Assembly: GCA_004802705.1 (NCBI GenBank)
Contig: SGPL01000024.1
Span: 1-64,000 of the forward strand
Source: Bondarzewia mesenterica
Lineage: Eukaryota; Basidiomycota; Agaricomycetes; Russulales; Bondarzewiaceae
Reading direction: 5' to 3'
DNA length: 64,000 nucleotides
Shown here: positions 1 to 12,443 of the stretch, one piece after another
Layout: each line of letters begins with the position of its first letter
Numbering within the stretch: the first letter of the stretch is position 1
Program-made: the position numbers and the translations under genes
Notes under the pieces: model-generated
What the model saw: only the letters and a program-made list of their open reading frames with translations
The model's database searches: none
What the model was told of the DNA's origin: nothing

Positions 1-20
1 TATGTATGTATGTATGTATG
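1..20. repeat. (TATG)n microsatellite
   Basis: Five TATG units at the very left edge of the window; the array may continue to the left. Confidence 0.9.
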
Positions 21-205
21 AATGATGATGTCTCAGACGACAGATCCTACATTCTATACACTCTTCCCTGTCTGAACAATGAACATCCGATCGGACCTCT
101 CTCTCGCGCGTCCGAGCCCAAGTCCTGTTGTCGCCCGCAACTGCAAAGGATCCAGGTGCGTTCTGGTGCACGTAAACGGGACGTCTTGCTAGCTTCGAAT
201 TCGCT

Positions 206-262
206 AGAAAGAAAGAAAGAAAGAAAGTAAGAAAGAAGGCAAGCAAGAAAGAAAGAAAGAGA
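206..262. repeat. (GAAA)n microsatellite, imperfect
   Basis: Purine tract of AGAA/GAAA units with a few interruptions (a GTAA, a GGCAAGC), about 57 nt long. Purine-only on this strand, so it could form a polypurine/polypyrimidine tract in a promoter or leader. Confidence 0.9.
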
Positions 263-1036
263 CGGGGTCCTGTCTGGTCCTATCCTATATATTAGCTGGA
301 AGAGTCGACCGCGCGCGGGTCGATCGGATCGAGATTCGAATTCGACGGGTGACTCGCGCGTTGCTTCGGGTCGTGTACTCGTGGGCGTAGTCCGGGCGTC
401 ACCATCTCGGACCACAGAACGAAAGAAAAAAAAGAATAAATGAAAGAATAAAGAGAAGCTGGATGGGGAGGCCGAGGGATCGTCGCGTGGGGGGTCGAGC
501 CAAGCCAAAAGGGGACTCGGACGAGAGGGAGGAAGGGGGACCCCTTTGACTTTGTGGCGTGTCGGATGGGGGACGGTGTGCAACATGGATGGGATGGGAT
601 TATTTTATTGTATTTGTTGAGCCTGCGTCGCGCGCGCAGTTCCGTCGTCTCGTCGTCGGCGTTCGATCTTGAGATGAGTGGATACAGTGCACACGTCCGC
701 GACGTCGATGACGGTAACGTGCGTATACCCCGACTCGGGAAGAGCGGGGGCGCGAAGCGGCGGGTTCGCCTCGGGGGGGTCGGGAGAAAGGAGTGTTGCG
801 CAACGAACCCAAACCCAACGAGAAAGTTCCGAACGGGCGTCCCAACGACCGCCACAAACCCAATCGCCACGGAAAGGAAGGAAGAGAAAAAAGGACGCCA
901 TATCGAAGGCCCACACGCAAAACTCGAGCTGAGGCCCGCCCAGATGCGAGAAACGAATCGCGATGGCGCGCGGGCGAGCGTGCGCTCCTCGGCGAACGAA
1001 ACGACAAAAATAACGTCGGCCCTTTCGTCCCTCCAT

Positions 1037-1063
1037 CAACATCGTCATCGTCATCGTCATCGC
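1037..1063. repeat. (ATCGTC)n hexanucleotide repeat
   Basis: Short run of CATCGT/CATCGTC units. Read as protein it gives SSSS or HRHRHR in different frames, which is why several chance frames here look low-complexity. Confidence 0.8.
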
Positions 1064-3763
1064 CCATCCTCCCCTCGTTCCGTCCATTCATCCGTCGCAC
1101 CGTAACCTTCCTCCTCACCCCGGACCTGGCGCTACAACCCCCGACTTGCGCTCAAAAGCAATAATTCCGTGCTTCGGTAGCTATACCTCAACGAGCGACG
1201 TTCGAACGCCCGCGCCTCTTCCACTGACACATCCATCGGAGCCGCAGGTGGACTCGACTCTTTCGTCTCCCAGTGGGCGCAACGAACTCAAGCTCGTAGA
1301 ACCACGAGAAGCCATTTCGATGTCCGCGCGGCTTCGCGCAGGGTCCGCGTCGGGTGCTGTGCTTTTGATTTTGCTTTTTGGGCCCTTCATTTTCGGTGAA
1401 ATCGGACGCGGCGCGTGGGGAGGCCCGGTAAGCAACTCCAATCACGGGCTTCCCTGCAAGGCGAGACATGGGAAGGCACGGAAGGACGTTGTGGAGGGGA
1501 CCATGACATAAATCAGAAGTGCTGTCGATGGCAGGTTCGTCCGATGCGCAAGGGACAAGGAAAAGAGAAGTTTTGCGGGGGGAGACACAAGAGGCCCGCT
1601 TCGCTCAGAGTGATTGGACGGGGGAGCTTGGCGGGGGACAATGGAGACAGAGATGCCGGGCGGACCGGTTTGTTATTTGTGGTCCAGCGTCAAGGTTCGG
1701 TGGCTGCGATTGGGTGCCGAGTAGAATTCGGTTTTGATATTATGTACCTTCGGGGATACCAGGCCAAGATTGGGCGAGGACCATGACTCGAGGCGCAGGG
1801 GGTGGCTGAGAGCGCACAATCGATCCCCTTCTCTTCGACCGCTCGCAGCAAAGTCAAGTCCTTAAGGCAACACGGTTCCAATGATCGCAGCTGCGTCAGA
1901 CTGACAAGAGCACATGTACGATCCGCACGCAAGCCGGCGTTATCGGGGCCAATGGACGTACCATCGCATCATCGAGAAGAAGAAGAACAAAAAGGAAAAA
2001 CGGGAGACCCATCTTGAGATGCTGCCGCTGGGAACATCAGGCCCAGGAAAGCTGAGCGCACAAGTATCTACCTTTCAATCCTGCGTCGCAGCCCAAAGTG
2101 GTATCCCCCTGCCGGCCACGGCGGTGCCGTGCGGAGTTGCCACCATCAGCGCGCGCAAACTGTTCGTGCGATTGCGCCCCATCTGCATCCCATCTCGAGG
2201 GGACGAGGGCGTCTCTGGGAGTCGATTGCCAGGCGAGGAAAAGAAGGGATATACTGCGGATCAAGAGATAGGTCGGGTTCTTTTCTTGTTCGGTTTGCGT
2301 CAACCACTCACCGTGCAGCGAGGGGTTCGGCGTAAAGCAGAGTGGGGCTTCTCTGGACGAGATCATATCGTTCGAGGAACGGGGGGGGAGGAGCTCGACA
2401 TTCGGCGGTGGAGCATGAGTTGTGGCGTGTTGACGGCGCTACGCAGCTTCGAATGGCCCATGATGTCGAACCTACTCTCCTGAAAAAGTCAAGCCAAAGG
2501 CGAAAGCTCGGGCTCCCTAGTCCGCGGTCATGAACGACTATGATCAAGAATAAAACCACAGCGCATGGATCCCTCTGTGTCTTGAACAACGATCAAGAAA
2601 AAAAAAGTGACGATCCTCGGCTTGCGGCGAATTATCGCACCTTACAAGCCCCTGCAAGAATGGTCATTCCAGAGCAGAGCATACTATTGCAAGCGAGCAA
2701 GCGAATATCCAAGAAGCGACCTCACCTAGCCAGTCTCGGACAGGTCCAAAGCGAATCCGCCATAAACGCGGAGTCCAAGGCGGCGTACGCATGTGGCGAA
2801 CCCCTATGTAGAATATCCAGGCGGCCACAAACGCAGAGAGGGACGGTTGTGGAGCGTAAAGCAGCGACGGGGGGGGCAATCCTATGGCGATAAGCCCGCA
2901 AAAGCGTTTAGCACCCATCCTTGCCCGATCGAGGTGATGAGCGGGATAAGCAGGCGTTTTGCTGGCGATGCTAGGAGAAAGAGAAAAAGACCGAACTTGA
3001 TTTGGTGTCATGCGATTGTGGGGATGTGGGGCGATAGAAGTGAATGAAATCCAGGGACAAGAAGCAGATCTATGCGAGGTCGCCGGGAACACCAAGCACC
3101 CGCTGCCGCTCCTGCGTAAAAGTTGCGTAAGCATAGTGCGACCCCAGTCCGCCGGCCAACCCTGCAGTCCATGGCGCGGTCTACGGCTTTGGCGAGCTTC
3201 TAGTGAAGGGCACGACGGCAGTGGGCAATTTAAACTTGGATGAATTCAGATGGTGCCGAATCACATGCGAACAGACACGGACAAAGTAGAAGGGGGGGAG
3301 GAAAACATGAACATTGATTTTGTTGGATGTCAGTATTCGACTCAGGCCCCGCGCTAAATGAAATCATTTTCCTCGATCGCCATTTACAGTTGGAATATTG
3401 AATCATGCCTCGTTGGAATAACGCTCTGGTATTGAGAAAATCCAATTAAGGAAGAAAAAGAAAAAACGAGAGCTTACGGCCCTAAGTGGGATTTCCTCTC
3501 ACACAACACACTCGCCATGGCCACATATTCTTTCTGCGCGCCTAGATCCCGTCTCGATGCGGGGTGCTTGCCTGCCTGTGACATGGGAAGGGACATCAGT
3601 CTGTATCAAGGTACCACATTGCCGGTGGTCTCGTACGGTCCCCTACGCCAGGATACCGATGTTGACACATCCTGGGAATCATGCGAAGCCATATGTAAAG
3701 TGCCAAGTGTAAATGCCATATGGTTGCCGCTGCGCCTCCAATTGACATGTTGGCGATAATTTG

Positions 3764-3786
3764 GAGGCTCCCTAAAAGGGAGCCTC
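3764..3786. repeat. perfect 10-bp inverted repeat (hairpin)
   Basis: GAGGCTCCCT and AGGGAGCCTC are exact reverse complements separated by AAA. The hairpin begins 4 nt after the stop of a small open frame (3517-3759, 80 codons) that I do not otherwise trust. Eukaryotic Pol II does not use such hairpins as terminators, so its role, if any, is unknown. Confidence 0.75.
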
Positions 3787-4131
3787 AAGAATGGCCACGT
3801 AGCAGTCAAAGTGGCAGTCTGGATACCGAGCCTGCACCTCTGATCGCATATAGTTGTATCTCCTGTTGCTGAACAGCATCAGCATGGCATACCGATGCAT
3901 AGTGTTTTTAAGAACTGAGACGTACCTGGGCACACGCGAAAAGTCTGAGAAGGACTCACCAAGTCTCACAAGAAAAAACACATGGCATTGCCATCACCAC
4001 CGATAAGTAATTTCGAAGTTTGAACGAGGCAATAATCCTCATCGTCATTGCTGAGGGCTGTAATATAAAACGAAATAAAGACGGGACGATACAATACAAC
4101 AACAAGGATAGCGGAAGAACAAAGACGATGA

Positions 4132-7100
4132 CTACTCATTCATTGACGTTGTCTGTGAGGGTATCTGAAACTTCTCAAGCCAAAGTTTGCGCGAGTGATT
4201 GCGCGCGTCCAACCGTGCCAATGCCTGTTCGCGTTGCTCGCGAGGAACTCTTCGCCATAGGACATCTTCCGTATTCGAGACGAAGAAAAGTCGATAGGTC
4301 CGCACGCACACTTTGATCTCCAACCCTCCACGGGCGACGACATCCATCGGCTCCTTACGGGGTCCAGGCGGTAGATTGCTGATAGCGAAAGTCAATCAAC
4401 ACCATCCGATGCTTGGTGATGAATCCAGACTCACCGACGCAAGAACGGACGCCGGACTTTCGACGCCGGAACATCGCTTGTATCCTCCTCCTACAAAAAA
4501 AATTGAGATGGCTGGATAGAAAAGGTTAAATGAAACCTACAGAGACAAAGGACGAAATGTAGGACTGCCATCGCCCGGTCAAGACCTCAGCGTCATCAAG
4601 GCTGGATCCATCCTTGCTGAGCAATTGACAGGTCATGACCTTAGATTCCGGGTGCTATTGACGATGGTTAGAATACAGGGCATGTCAAGAAGAGAATATT
4701 CCATGCCCAGTCAATGCAAAACAAATTCTCCTCAGGCCCAAGAATTTCTTCGGTATGTCGCCAGGACTTTCGGTGATCTTCTACGGTAGGCTGCTCCAGT
4801 CGTCGCTCGTCCGACAGGAGTTTGAAGAGCTTTTCCAATTTTGGGTCCGCCTCCCATCCTTGGAACTTGACGTTGCGGATATATAAGAAGACAGACATTG
4901 AATGAAGGGAGTACGGGGCGTACCTGTTTAATCAATGCGCCAACAGCTTTGTCGATAGTGAAGGACTTGTAGGCGTCCTGTTTCAAATGCTGATTTAGGA
5001 TGCTTCTACATTTGAATGCTCGTGGACATACCTGCAACCCGAACATCCCTCGCATCTGGTCCTCGAACACGTTCTGATCCATTTGGTTGTCGAACAGCCT
5101 CTCGCAGGTCTCAAGGAACAACTGATAGTACTGAGCAGGCGTGGCATCTGCGTTCGCTAGTCCATCCGACAACTCAATCCTCAATGCGATGTCACTGGGA
5201 CGCTCAGCATTAGCCATTTTGGAACGCTCTATCGACAGCGTCTTGAATAGGTGCAGACGAGAATAAATAACCTATGTGACACGACATGTAAATCAATAGC
5301 AACTGCGGAGAAAAAAAATCTGGGCCTCACTTCGATCAAGCGTAGCGTGGTGTAGAACCAAGTGTTTGTGTAGAACGATCGCCTTTTGCGGAAGTGTGCA
5401 TCGTTAGTGGGAATAGCCGACTCCGTTCTCTCCTCAGCATCAACTTGCATCTCTTCTTCGGAGGGTATTGGCGCGGGCGAACCTCTTCGAGAGCCTGCAG
5501 GGGACTGTAAAGGCCTCGTCTGCGATCTCGTCGATTTGGCCTGTTCACTCTTCAACAAGTTTTTCCTGAGATCGCCTGAAAAGTTGCCGGCAAGCTTCCC
5601 TCTGCCGTTACCCGTGCGTGAACTGCTGGCAACGCCTTCCGCCTCACTCGCAGTCCCAGACGTGTTGTCGGACGTCCGAACGAACATGGACTGCGTCTTT
5701 GTAGCATTCTGGACCCAATCGTCACCGAGCATGAAGAACGCGCGGACGACGTTGTAGAGCCTGATTTCGATCCAACGACGTTTATCACTGTCAAGTCGCA
5801 TCTGCTGGCCGGTCATGCGAGCGAGGAACGAATATGTAAGTTTCACCGCATCTTTCAGAACCTCGGTATCGTCCATGACGAACTCTAGTTGGTGTTTTGG
5901 GCGCGCGGGCAAAGAGCGGGTCGACGAGCATCGCACGCCTGGCCATCTGCTCCTCCATTATCGCCTCGATCTGGCTGACAAAAGCCTTGGAGGTGAGCGC
6001 CTTCTTGTCGGCAGCTTTGAAAGTGATGCTTCGGTGGTCGAGGGCCTTGTAATAGTTCTGCGCATCGACCTCGCGCCAGACCTTGTTCCATTCCCTCTGC
6101 GCCCGCTTCCACTCTTCCTCCTTTTGCTTCAAGCGGCCCAAAACAACAGGTATAGCCAATGCTGGCGTCTCTTGCACGGCTTGGATTACCTCGAGCCCGG
6201 CTTCCCGACCATAGACCTTTCTGATAATGCGATGATGGATGGCTTTAGCAGAACCACCGAAGTTGGGCTTCAGTTTGAAGTTATTGCGCTCTTCGGGGCC
6301 CAATTGCGCGATTTTGTTGTTGATGGGCTCCAGCACGCTAATCGTCTTAACGATGCCATCAATATGGAAATCATACTCGTGTCGCTCCTCCTCGCAGCGG
6401 TGCAATGCTTCCTCGTAGATATTCTTCTTGTGAGCGATGAAGCCAGAATCTTCGCTTGCGAACGTCGGATGCGCGACCCATTCGTCGTTTAAAACGGACC
6501 GACACATCTCGTCTCGTCCTGAGCATTGCACGTTTACCTCCTACAGAATGATCAGCATCTGCGTGGGCAAAAATATGAAGCAGCTCACATCGGCGGGTAG
6601 ATGTCTATAACTGCCATGGCGGATGCTCAACTCCTCTCTGCTTGGTCTCTCTAACGCGGCCAATGGTCGTCCCGGCAATAATGCCTCTTCTCGCTCCCGC
6701 ATAAGCGCAGCCTTCTCTTGTGCGTCATCCCAGCCCAGGATATCCTTGAATTGCATCATCAAATCTCCGTCCCCCAAGAAGAATCGACTCTCGCGAATCA
6801 AACGTGCGCGATCAATATAATCTTGTGTGAAAAGATTGACGATTCGCAAAAACTCATTGTAAGATTCTCGCGAATCGACAGTGCGCCTGACACGCGCGAA
6901 GAATTGCGTGTCATCGGGTCCCGCGGGGGGTGCATTGGAGATCGATGCCGATATCGGTGGCGCGCGGTATGTCGTGGGCGGCGTGGGTGGCATAAATGCA
7001 CGACTGGGGAAGGGATGAGCTGCACGGCGTGGGGAAAGAGGCAGGGCGACGACGCTGTACTGAGAAAACGAAGGAGATGCATCGAGCGCAGAAACATGTT

Positions 7101-8367
7101 GTTGCTTCGCTTTCTTTGACTTGAGGACGGTAAGTAGGACACTGAAATCGAGCAAATATAACGCACCTTGCTGCCACTGGGCACTTTCCCGCTCTCCTTG
7201 TCCTTGTCTTTGTCCTTGTCACCCGCCCCCTTTCGCTTCCTCTTTGCTGGTCCTGCAGAAACGAGTGACTCTACTTGCTTTCGTTTCGCTGACCGCGTGC
7301 TGTCGAAGCCCATCGCAGAACTATCGATGCTCCCTAGCATACCTTGGATTCCAATGTCCTCGCCGTCTTCTATTCTTTGACCCGTCCCAGGAAGGAACTC
7401 GCGAAAAGCCAGAGACAAATCCGGCGCGTCTTTGAACAGCAGCTCCACCTTGGCGAACACCTCTGCCTGCTCCTCAGGAAATCAGCACACGAACGTCTCC
7501 ACAGCGCAAAAGTTACACTCACGTTGTTCGCGCTGGATTTATGGCTCGATAGAATCTCGAGGAACTGCTTGTAGGTATCCGGATCGTCGCTGAAGCGTGT
7601 CTTGATCCGCTGCACGTAGTCCATCGCCGGCCCTAGGTTCTGTTTTTCAGCATCGCCGCCTTTGTAATTCATATCCGAAGAACCAAGCGCAATCTCAATT
7701 GGCATATGCGGATAGGACAATCCGCTCAGGACGTTGTTCAAGTAATGTTGCTCCGAGACAGTGTCGGGGCCGTTGGTGGGCTGAAGGACGGTGCCACTCG
7801 GCGTGGTGACAGTGATGTACTCGGATGAGTGAGAGTCGGAACCAACGTCGATTCGGTACCCGACCGGGAGGAAGGTGTTGAAGCCTTTTATGAGGGCGGG
7901 GTGGCCGTGAAATAAAGAAGATACGCGTGAAATGACACCTGGGGTGTCAATGCTAACAAAAGGATCAGGAGATTTCAGACAACAAAAAGAGAGAGCGCAG
8001 ACCGTTGACTTTTGAAATCCTTCATGATATCCAGAAAAAAGTTATATACATCCGGCCTGTCAAAAAACTGATTCTTGACGGCATCGAGATAAGTGAGAGC
8101 ATCCGTCACATTAAGTTGCCGTTCGCCTTGTGGGTCTACACCGGCCATAGATTGCAAGGCGACCGCATTCTGCGAGGCTGACCGGGATGGAACGTGCGGC
8201 GGAGATCCGCTAGCCAGTGATGCGGATGCCGCTGATACCACTTGCATTGGTTTGGGAGGAAAAGATGGTATATCGTTGGGAGGTTTCGGAGAAGATCCTG
8301 ACGGCTCTTCAGATGGCTGAGGGTCCAGGGCAGAGTGCGAGGGTGCTAGCTCCCGAGTTGGCTCCAT
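4132..8367 (-). CDS. SIN3: SIN3 family transcriptional corepressor
   Basis: Scaffold of the Rpd3/Sin3 histone deacetylase complex in the nucleus; it links DNA-bound repressors to the deacetylase. The spliced product of roughly 1,150-1,200 residues starts at the ATG at 8367. Paired amphipathic helix modules are visible: PAH1 ([19 protein letters not shown], near 8080-8130), PAH2 ([16 protein letters not shown], near 7570-7630) and PAH3 ([19 protein letters not shown], near 6800-6860). The HDAC-interaction domain follows (5800-6540; [20 protein letters not shown]), then the Sin3 C-terminal domain (4132-5800), separated by an acidic/Ser-rich linker. The last exons join cleanly through introns near 4430-4490, 4500-4550 and 4660-4720 to a TAG at 4132. 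A basic Lys/Asp repeat (KDKDKDK) lies between PAH2 and PAH3. The gene is divergent from the small gene at 8769. An extra upstream exon is possible but not needed. It is shorter than budding-yeast Sin3 but otherwise complete. Confidence 0.93.
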
Positions 8368-8768
8368 ACTCGATCATGTAGTAACAAAAAAGCGCTATGA
8401 ACCCGGTGTATGAGAATACCTGTGCCCAGTTTCAAGATCTGCGACCCCGCTGATAGCAAGTAGGTGAACCTGAAGTTTATGCTTCCAAGTGGCAATAGTC
8501 AAGACGATGTGCAGGTAACTATCCGCTCCGCCGTCGCGATGCCAGAGGGTGCCGATGGGCGTTGACAATTTGGATCATGTGACATGCGATCTCTGATTAT
8601 GTAACGGGAACCGGCCTATCGCCATTGGAGTCGATCCTCTACTATCCTTTGAGATCCAAGGTGCAGTAGCCATTGTCGAAACACTTCAAAATCATTAGCC
8701 TGGCGCCTTTGCAGTCCGCACATCGATACCTACACCATACATTTTGCTAGTGTGGCAAAGAAACCCCC
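8368..8768. promoter_or_regulatory. shared promoter region between divergent genes
   Basis: About 400 nt between the start codons of SIN3 (minus) and the small gene at 8769 (plus). No clear TATA box or recognised factor site stands out; the two genes presumably share a bidirectional promoter. Confidence 0.5.
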
Positions 8769-9369
8769 ATGGCTACCGATTATTCCCGGCCGGAATACCT
8801 CACTGCCCTTGCTGTCTCGCGCAACAACCCTGTCCAACATAGGCGCGACGCGTCCCAACGCACCCGCGCACTCACAAATGCCATCCCCGACATGCGTTTC
8901 GAACAAACGTATCTGAAGCGCATTCTACCATACGTTCACATCGAGAGACGGACGAGTGCTCCCATCGGAGCAAGTGATGAAACAGGGAAGAGGAAAGAGA
9001 AGGCTGACGGAGACGTCGATGCGGAGGAAGTATCCGAAGAGGTCATCACTGTGCAGTGGGGAAAGGTGTTTTGGATCACCACTAGAGATCAGGTTATCAG
9101 TCCATTGTTGCAGGGAGCTCTATGGTGCGTGTATAGCCCAATAATTACTCCCTTGCTTTGTTCACAGTGTGCCTACCAGGGGCACTGCATCTGTCTTCAT
9201 ACGTCCTGCACTGAGCTCGCTTGGAACTCGCGTACGACAGTGGTGGCCATCTCATCAGCAGCCTCCGTCTGGGTACGAGGGAAAGGGTGTCGGAGCCCTG
9301 AGGAGCTGGGCAAAATCTCTCTTCGGTGGAACGGGTTTCGCTCTTTCTGGAGTTCCGCGTGCGCACTAG
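8769..9369 (+). CDS. small conserved fungal protein, possibly DUF1770 (Atg43-like)
   Basis: Two exons, 8769-9124 and 9168-9369, with a 43-nt GT-AG intron, giving 185 residues. Exon 2 must be read in a different frame from the unspliced continuation; the join is exact at a split Cys codon. Visible features: a conserved-looking segment PDMRFEQTYLKRILPYVHIE (residues ~41-60), an acidic linker, then VQWGKVFWITTRDQVISPLL with a short hydrophobic patch, and a basic, Trp-rich tail. The RFEQTYL and RDQxISPLLQG segments remind me of the fungal DUF1770 family, which includes the fission yeast mitophagy receptor Atg43. That assignment is from memory and uncertain. No signal peptide. Confidence 0.7.
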
Positions 9370-9596
9370 AATCTTTTTGGATTCGCTCCATAGCGCTATG
9401 TATCTTTCTATAATGAACATTTCAAAACCGACGGTTCGCTAAACTGTAAAGACTGGACACGAACATCGGTACGTTTCGACATCTGTTTCTGAACTGACAG
9501 CAATATTAGACCAGGCAGACTCTGACTCCTGGTCCGAGTTTGTATATCGACTTATATGAGAGAGGTTTTTGGATTAACAGGCTCTTCAGCTCGACT

Positions 9597-11287
9597 ATGA
9601 GACTCCTGGTCACATTCCTTTATCTTGCTGTCCTTTCCCCTACTCGGGCGCTGGTCGCCCCCTTTCCCTCGTTGACATCCTCAGAGAGCGAAACATTGTC
9701 TATCTCTACGACAGCTGGCGTTTCTCTTAGCGTCCACTTTGACGTTCGACAGTCGTCTGCGTCTGAGATACATAGCATCAACAGACAAGACATCATCGTA
9801 AGTACACACACCATCTGCAGTTCCGTGTCTCATGTATTCAATCCTCTCATCAGTATCTTGCTAATGTCACTATTGGCGGTCGACGTACGTTCCATTCTTT
9901 TGATAATAATGGACTTGTTTTACTCACTGGTGCTATCATCAGCTTTCGCACTCCAACTTGACACCGGGTCCTCTGACCTCTGGATTCACAGACAAGAAGG
10001 TGTACAGATAACGAAACAGACACAGGAATTTGTAAAGGTCGAATACGGCCTGGGTTGGGTCTCCGGTCGCACTGCATACGCCCCGTTTGAAGTGGGCAAT
10101 TTGAAGATTCCGAGTCAAGGTCAGTCGCAACCCCTCCCTTGAAATCGACAGTCCTGACCCACCCCACGCAGCTTTCATCAACTCGGATGCCGTATGAATT
10201 TGCCCATCCGCCCTTACTGTGACATGATTCTCATTTTCTTTTTCACTTTTTGACAGTCCGCCGATTTGGATGACATCGATGGTCTTTGGGGCCTCGGATT
10301 TGACCGCGCCTCCGAAATCCACACCGTTGCCTCCCGGTCATCCCCATCGTCCGACGCATCCTCCCTAACCCCTCTATCCAACATCTTCTCCCAAAACATC
10401 TCCAGTCCCAATTTCCTAACCATCGACCTCGGTCGTTCGTCCTCCGGCGAATCCTCCTCTTCGGGTACATTCACCGTCAGCTCTTATGATTCTCAGTACA
10501 GCACTATGGCCGATGAGCCGCATCTTCCGACAGTCGACCCCGGCAGGATGACGTCGCGCTGGGAGGTGGTCCTTGGTGGCCTGAGTGTGAACGGGGTCGC
10601 GTTTGATATAAGCAAGACGAAGAGTGCGAGCACGACGGCGGTAATCGATAGCGGGACGAGCTTTGCGCTTATTGACGACGCTGCGGCGGATCTCATCTAC
10701 AATTCGATTCCTGGCGCGAAGTCCTGTGTGATCAACAACGCAAAGTACTGGTTCGTGCCTTGTCTTGCATCTGCAAAACGTCTCGTTCACTTTTGGGTGC
10801 GTTACAATTTTTTCGATTGATCTCTATATGTACATTCTGACTCCTCCGATGTCATCGCCTCCTTCGCAGGGCCCAGTCGTTCCCCGTCCACCCACTCGAC
10901 TTGACGGTTATTTTGACGACAGATGATGAGGCGCACACCGTATGCGCTGGCGTTTTCTTAGGCAAGTCTTCAGCACGTGGTCTCCAGGACGAACCGCTTT
11001 GGATTCTAGGGGACTCGTTCATGCGCAATGTTTACACAGCGTACGTCCTCCTTCATCTCCAACATGCATGCTAAGCTAACTCCTGCGGTTGCTTTCATAG
11101 GTTCCACTTCGGCTCAGAAACGCTATCTGGAGGTTTTTCTGGCGCCCCGTCAATCCAAATATTGTCGAAGACGGATACCGATGCGGCATCTAGGGAATTC
11201 AGACAAAAGCGCTGGGTGACATTGAAAGATTTTCCACCTCTGCTAGAGCCGAAGGATGTCAACTGTGGTACCGTTCCGCATCCATAG
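9597..11287 (+). CDS. secreted pepsin-like aspartic protease (family A1)
   Basis: Acid endopeptidase, probably secreted: residues 1-20 (MRLLVTFLYLAVLSPTRALV) form a typical signal peptide. The first catalytic motif DTGSSDLWIH lies at 9960-9990 and the second, DSGTSFALIDD, at 10650-10680. The flap and the segment DLDDIDGLWGLGFDRA lie between them, and near the C-terminus WILGDSFMRNVYTAFHFG is the usual A1 end motif. About six short introns; the last exon starts after the acceptor at 11100 and ends at TAG 11285-11287. Ser-rich stretches near 10340-10480 are candidates for O-glycosylation. Both catalytic Asp residues are present and no break is seen. It is followed convergently, after 139 nt, by the GST gene. 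Roughly 400-430 residues, normal for the family. Exact intron ends near 9800-9950 and 10120-10260 are inferred. Confidence 0.9.
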
Positions 11288-11426
11288 CTGTTTACATGTA
11301 TCCAGATGTGAAGTTGAGGAATCTGAAGCTAGAACATCTCTATTCCATATCTCTGATGCAAGACACACAGCGAACTTTACCACATTGTATACTTACAGGA
11401 CATCTGATGAACAAGGAGAATATAAC

Positions 11427-12378
11427 CTAAACTTTGGGACTTGGACGAGCGAGTAACTTGCCCATCCTCTCAGCGATCTCATCCTGGAGTCAAATGAGAG
11501 GCTTGAGCAATTAAGCAAATGGCAATCAGATAAGACACGTACTGGGAAGAAAGTCTTTTTCCAGCTCTCCCGTCCCGTAACGTCGTTGAAGTATTGCTGC
11601 AACCTCGCGAATCTCTCACCCTGGAAGATTTGCTCGTGAACCTTGGGGCCCTCACCGACGGGGTATCTCCCAATATCGTTCTTCAACAGCAAGTCCGTGC
11701 GCCCCAGGAATGGCGTAATCGCCGCGTCCGCAATCGACCACTCGCCGACTGCGTATCCTTTTGGCGGTAACAGCGCCTGCACCTCCTCAAGACCCTTGTA
11801 CAGCGCCTCGGGACCCTCGGCCTTCATGACCATCGAGAAGAATCCAGGGACAGCTTTGTTGGAGACTGTGTCGATGAAGTAGCGAACTTTAGAGCGCTCG
11901 ACAGGGTCTGAGGGCAGGAGGTGGGCGTTGGGGTAGAGATCGGCAACGAATTCAAGGAGGACGAGGGACTCTACGATTTTGGTGGATTCGGAAGATGGTT
12001 GATCAGCGGGAACGGCAGGGCCACCGTATGTCACTGCTGGGACCTGTATATAGAGTCAAGCATCTTGGTGACATTGGCTGGGAAACTGGCAAAGGAGCGT
12101 ACCTTGGAGGCAGGGTTGACTTTGGACGCATACCAGTCAGGCTTAGCTTGTAAATCGATGAAATACTTGTTGACATCCGCTCCTGCCTCTGCAAAGGCGA
12201 GTTCAACCTATGAACTGTCAATACCCCAATTATGCGACGCGTCCAACAAAACACGCACTCGCTGGGCGAAGGGGCACACCTACACAACTTGAAATTAGCT
12301 CTTGTGGGATCCGAAACACATTTTTCTAAGGCATACCTTCGCGGTATAGAAAGTTAACTGGGCAGCCTGAGTTGCCAT
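11427..12378 (-). CDS. omega-like glutathione S-transferase
   Basis: Thiol transferase/GST acting on oxidised or electrophilic substrates in the cytosol. Five exons (complement): 12337-12378, 12259-12279, 12103-12207, 11543-12043 and 11427-11483. Together they give 726 nt, 241 residues, in one continuous frame. The N-terminal thioredoxin fold carries VCPFAQRV (residues 15-22), where Cys is the expected catalytic residue of omega-type enzymes. Then come KVNPASKVPAV (the cis-Pro loop) and SSESTKIVESLVLLEF (the Glu-Ser glutathione-binding motif). The C-terminal helical domain includes GEWSIADAAITPFL, the N-capping box of GST C-domains. Exon 2 is only 21 nt and encodes the active-site segment. 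The promoter shows a TATA box, a 14-bp palindrome and a Yap1-type site, consistent with oxidative-stress control. Confidence 0.93.
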
Positions 12379-12434
12379 GTCTTGTGTACGTGTTGGACGA
12401 GAGAAACTGGCATCGATGAGACATCCATGTAGCC

Positions 12435-12440
12435 TTTATA
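12435..12440 (-). promoter_or_regulatory. TATA box of the GST gene
   Basis: On the minus strand this reads TATAAAGG, ending about 57 nt before the GST start codon at 12378, a normal distance for a fungal TATA box with a short leader. Confidence 0.65.
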
Positions 12441-12443
12441 ACC

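Larger units (their letters stand above)
1..4131. other. gene-free left flank
   Basis: About 4.1 kb with no gene I can support. The first 1.3 kb is GC-rich and carries simple repeats (TATG, GAAA and ATCGTC units) and A-rich patches. Open frames exist on both strands, but they overlap each other, show no domain or signal, and are rich in Arg and Ser as expected of chance frames in GC-rich DNA. The stretch could be the 5' regulatory region or a long untranslated leader of a gene lying to the left, or a non-coding transcript; the sequence alone does not tell. Confidence 0.6.

Noticed and set aside
554..1118. Overlapping 160-190-codon open frames on both strands
   Set aside because: They overlap each other, encode repeat-derived Ser/Arg/His or Asp runs, and have no domain or splice partners.
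5815..6492. 225-codon plus-strand frame
   Set aside because: Antisense to the SIN3 HDAC-interaction domain.
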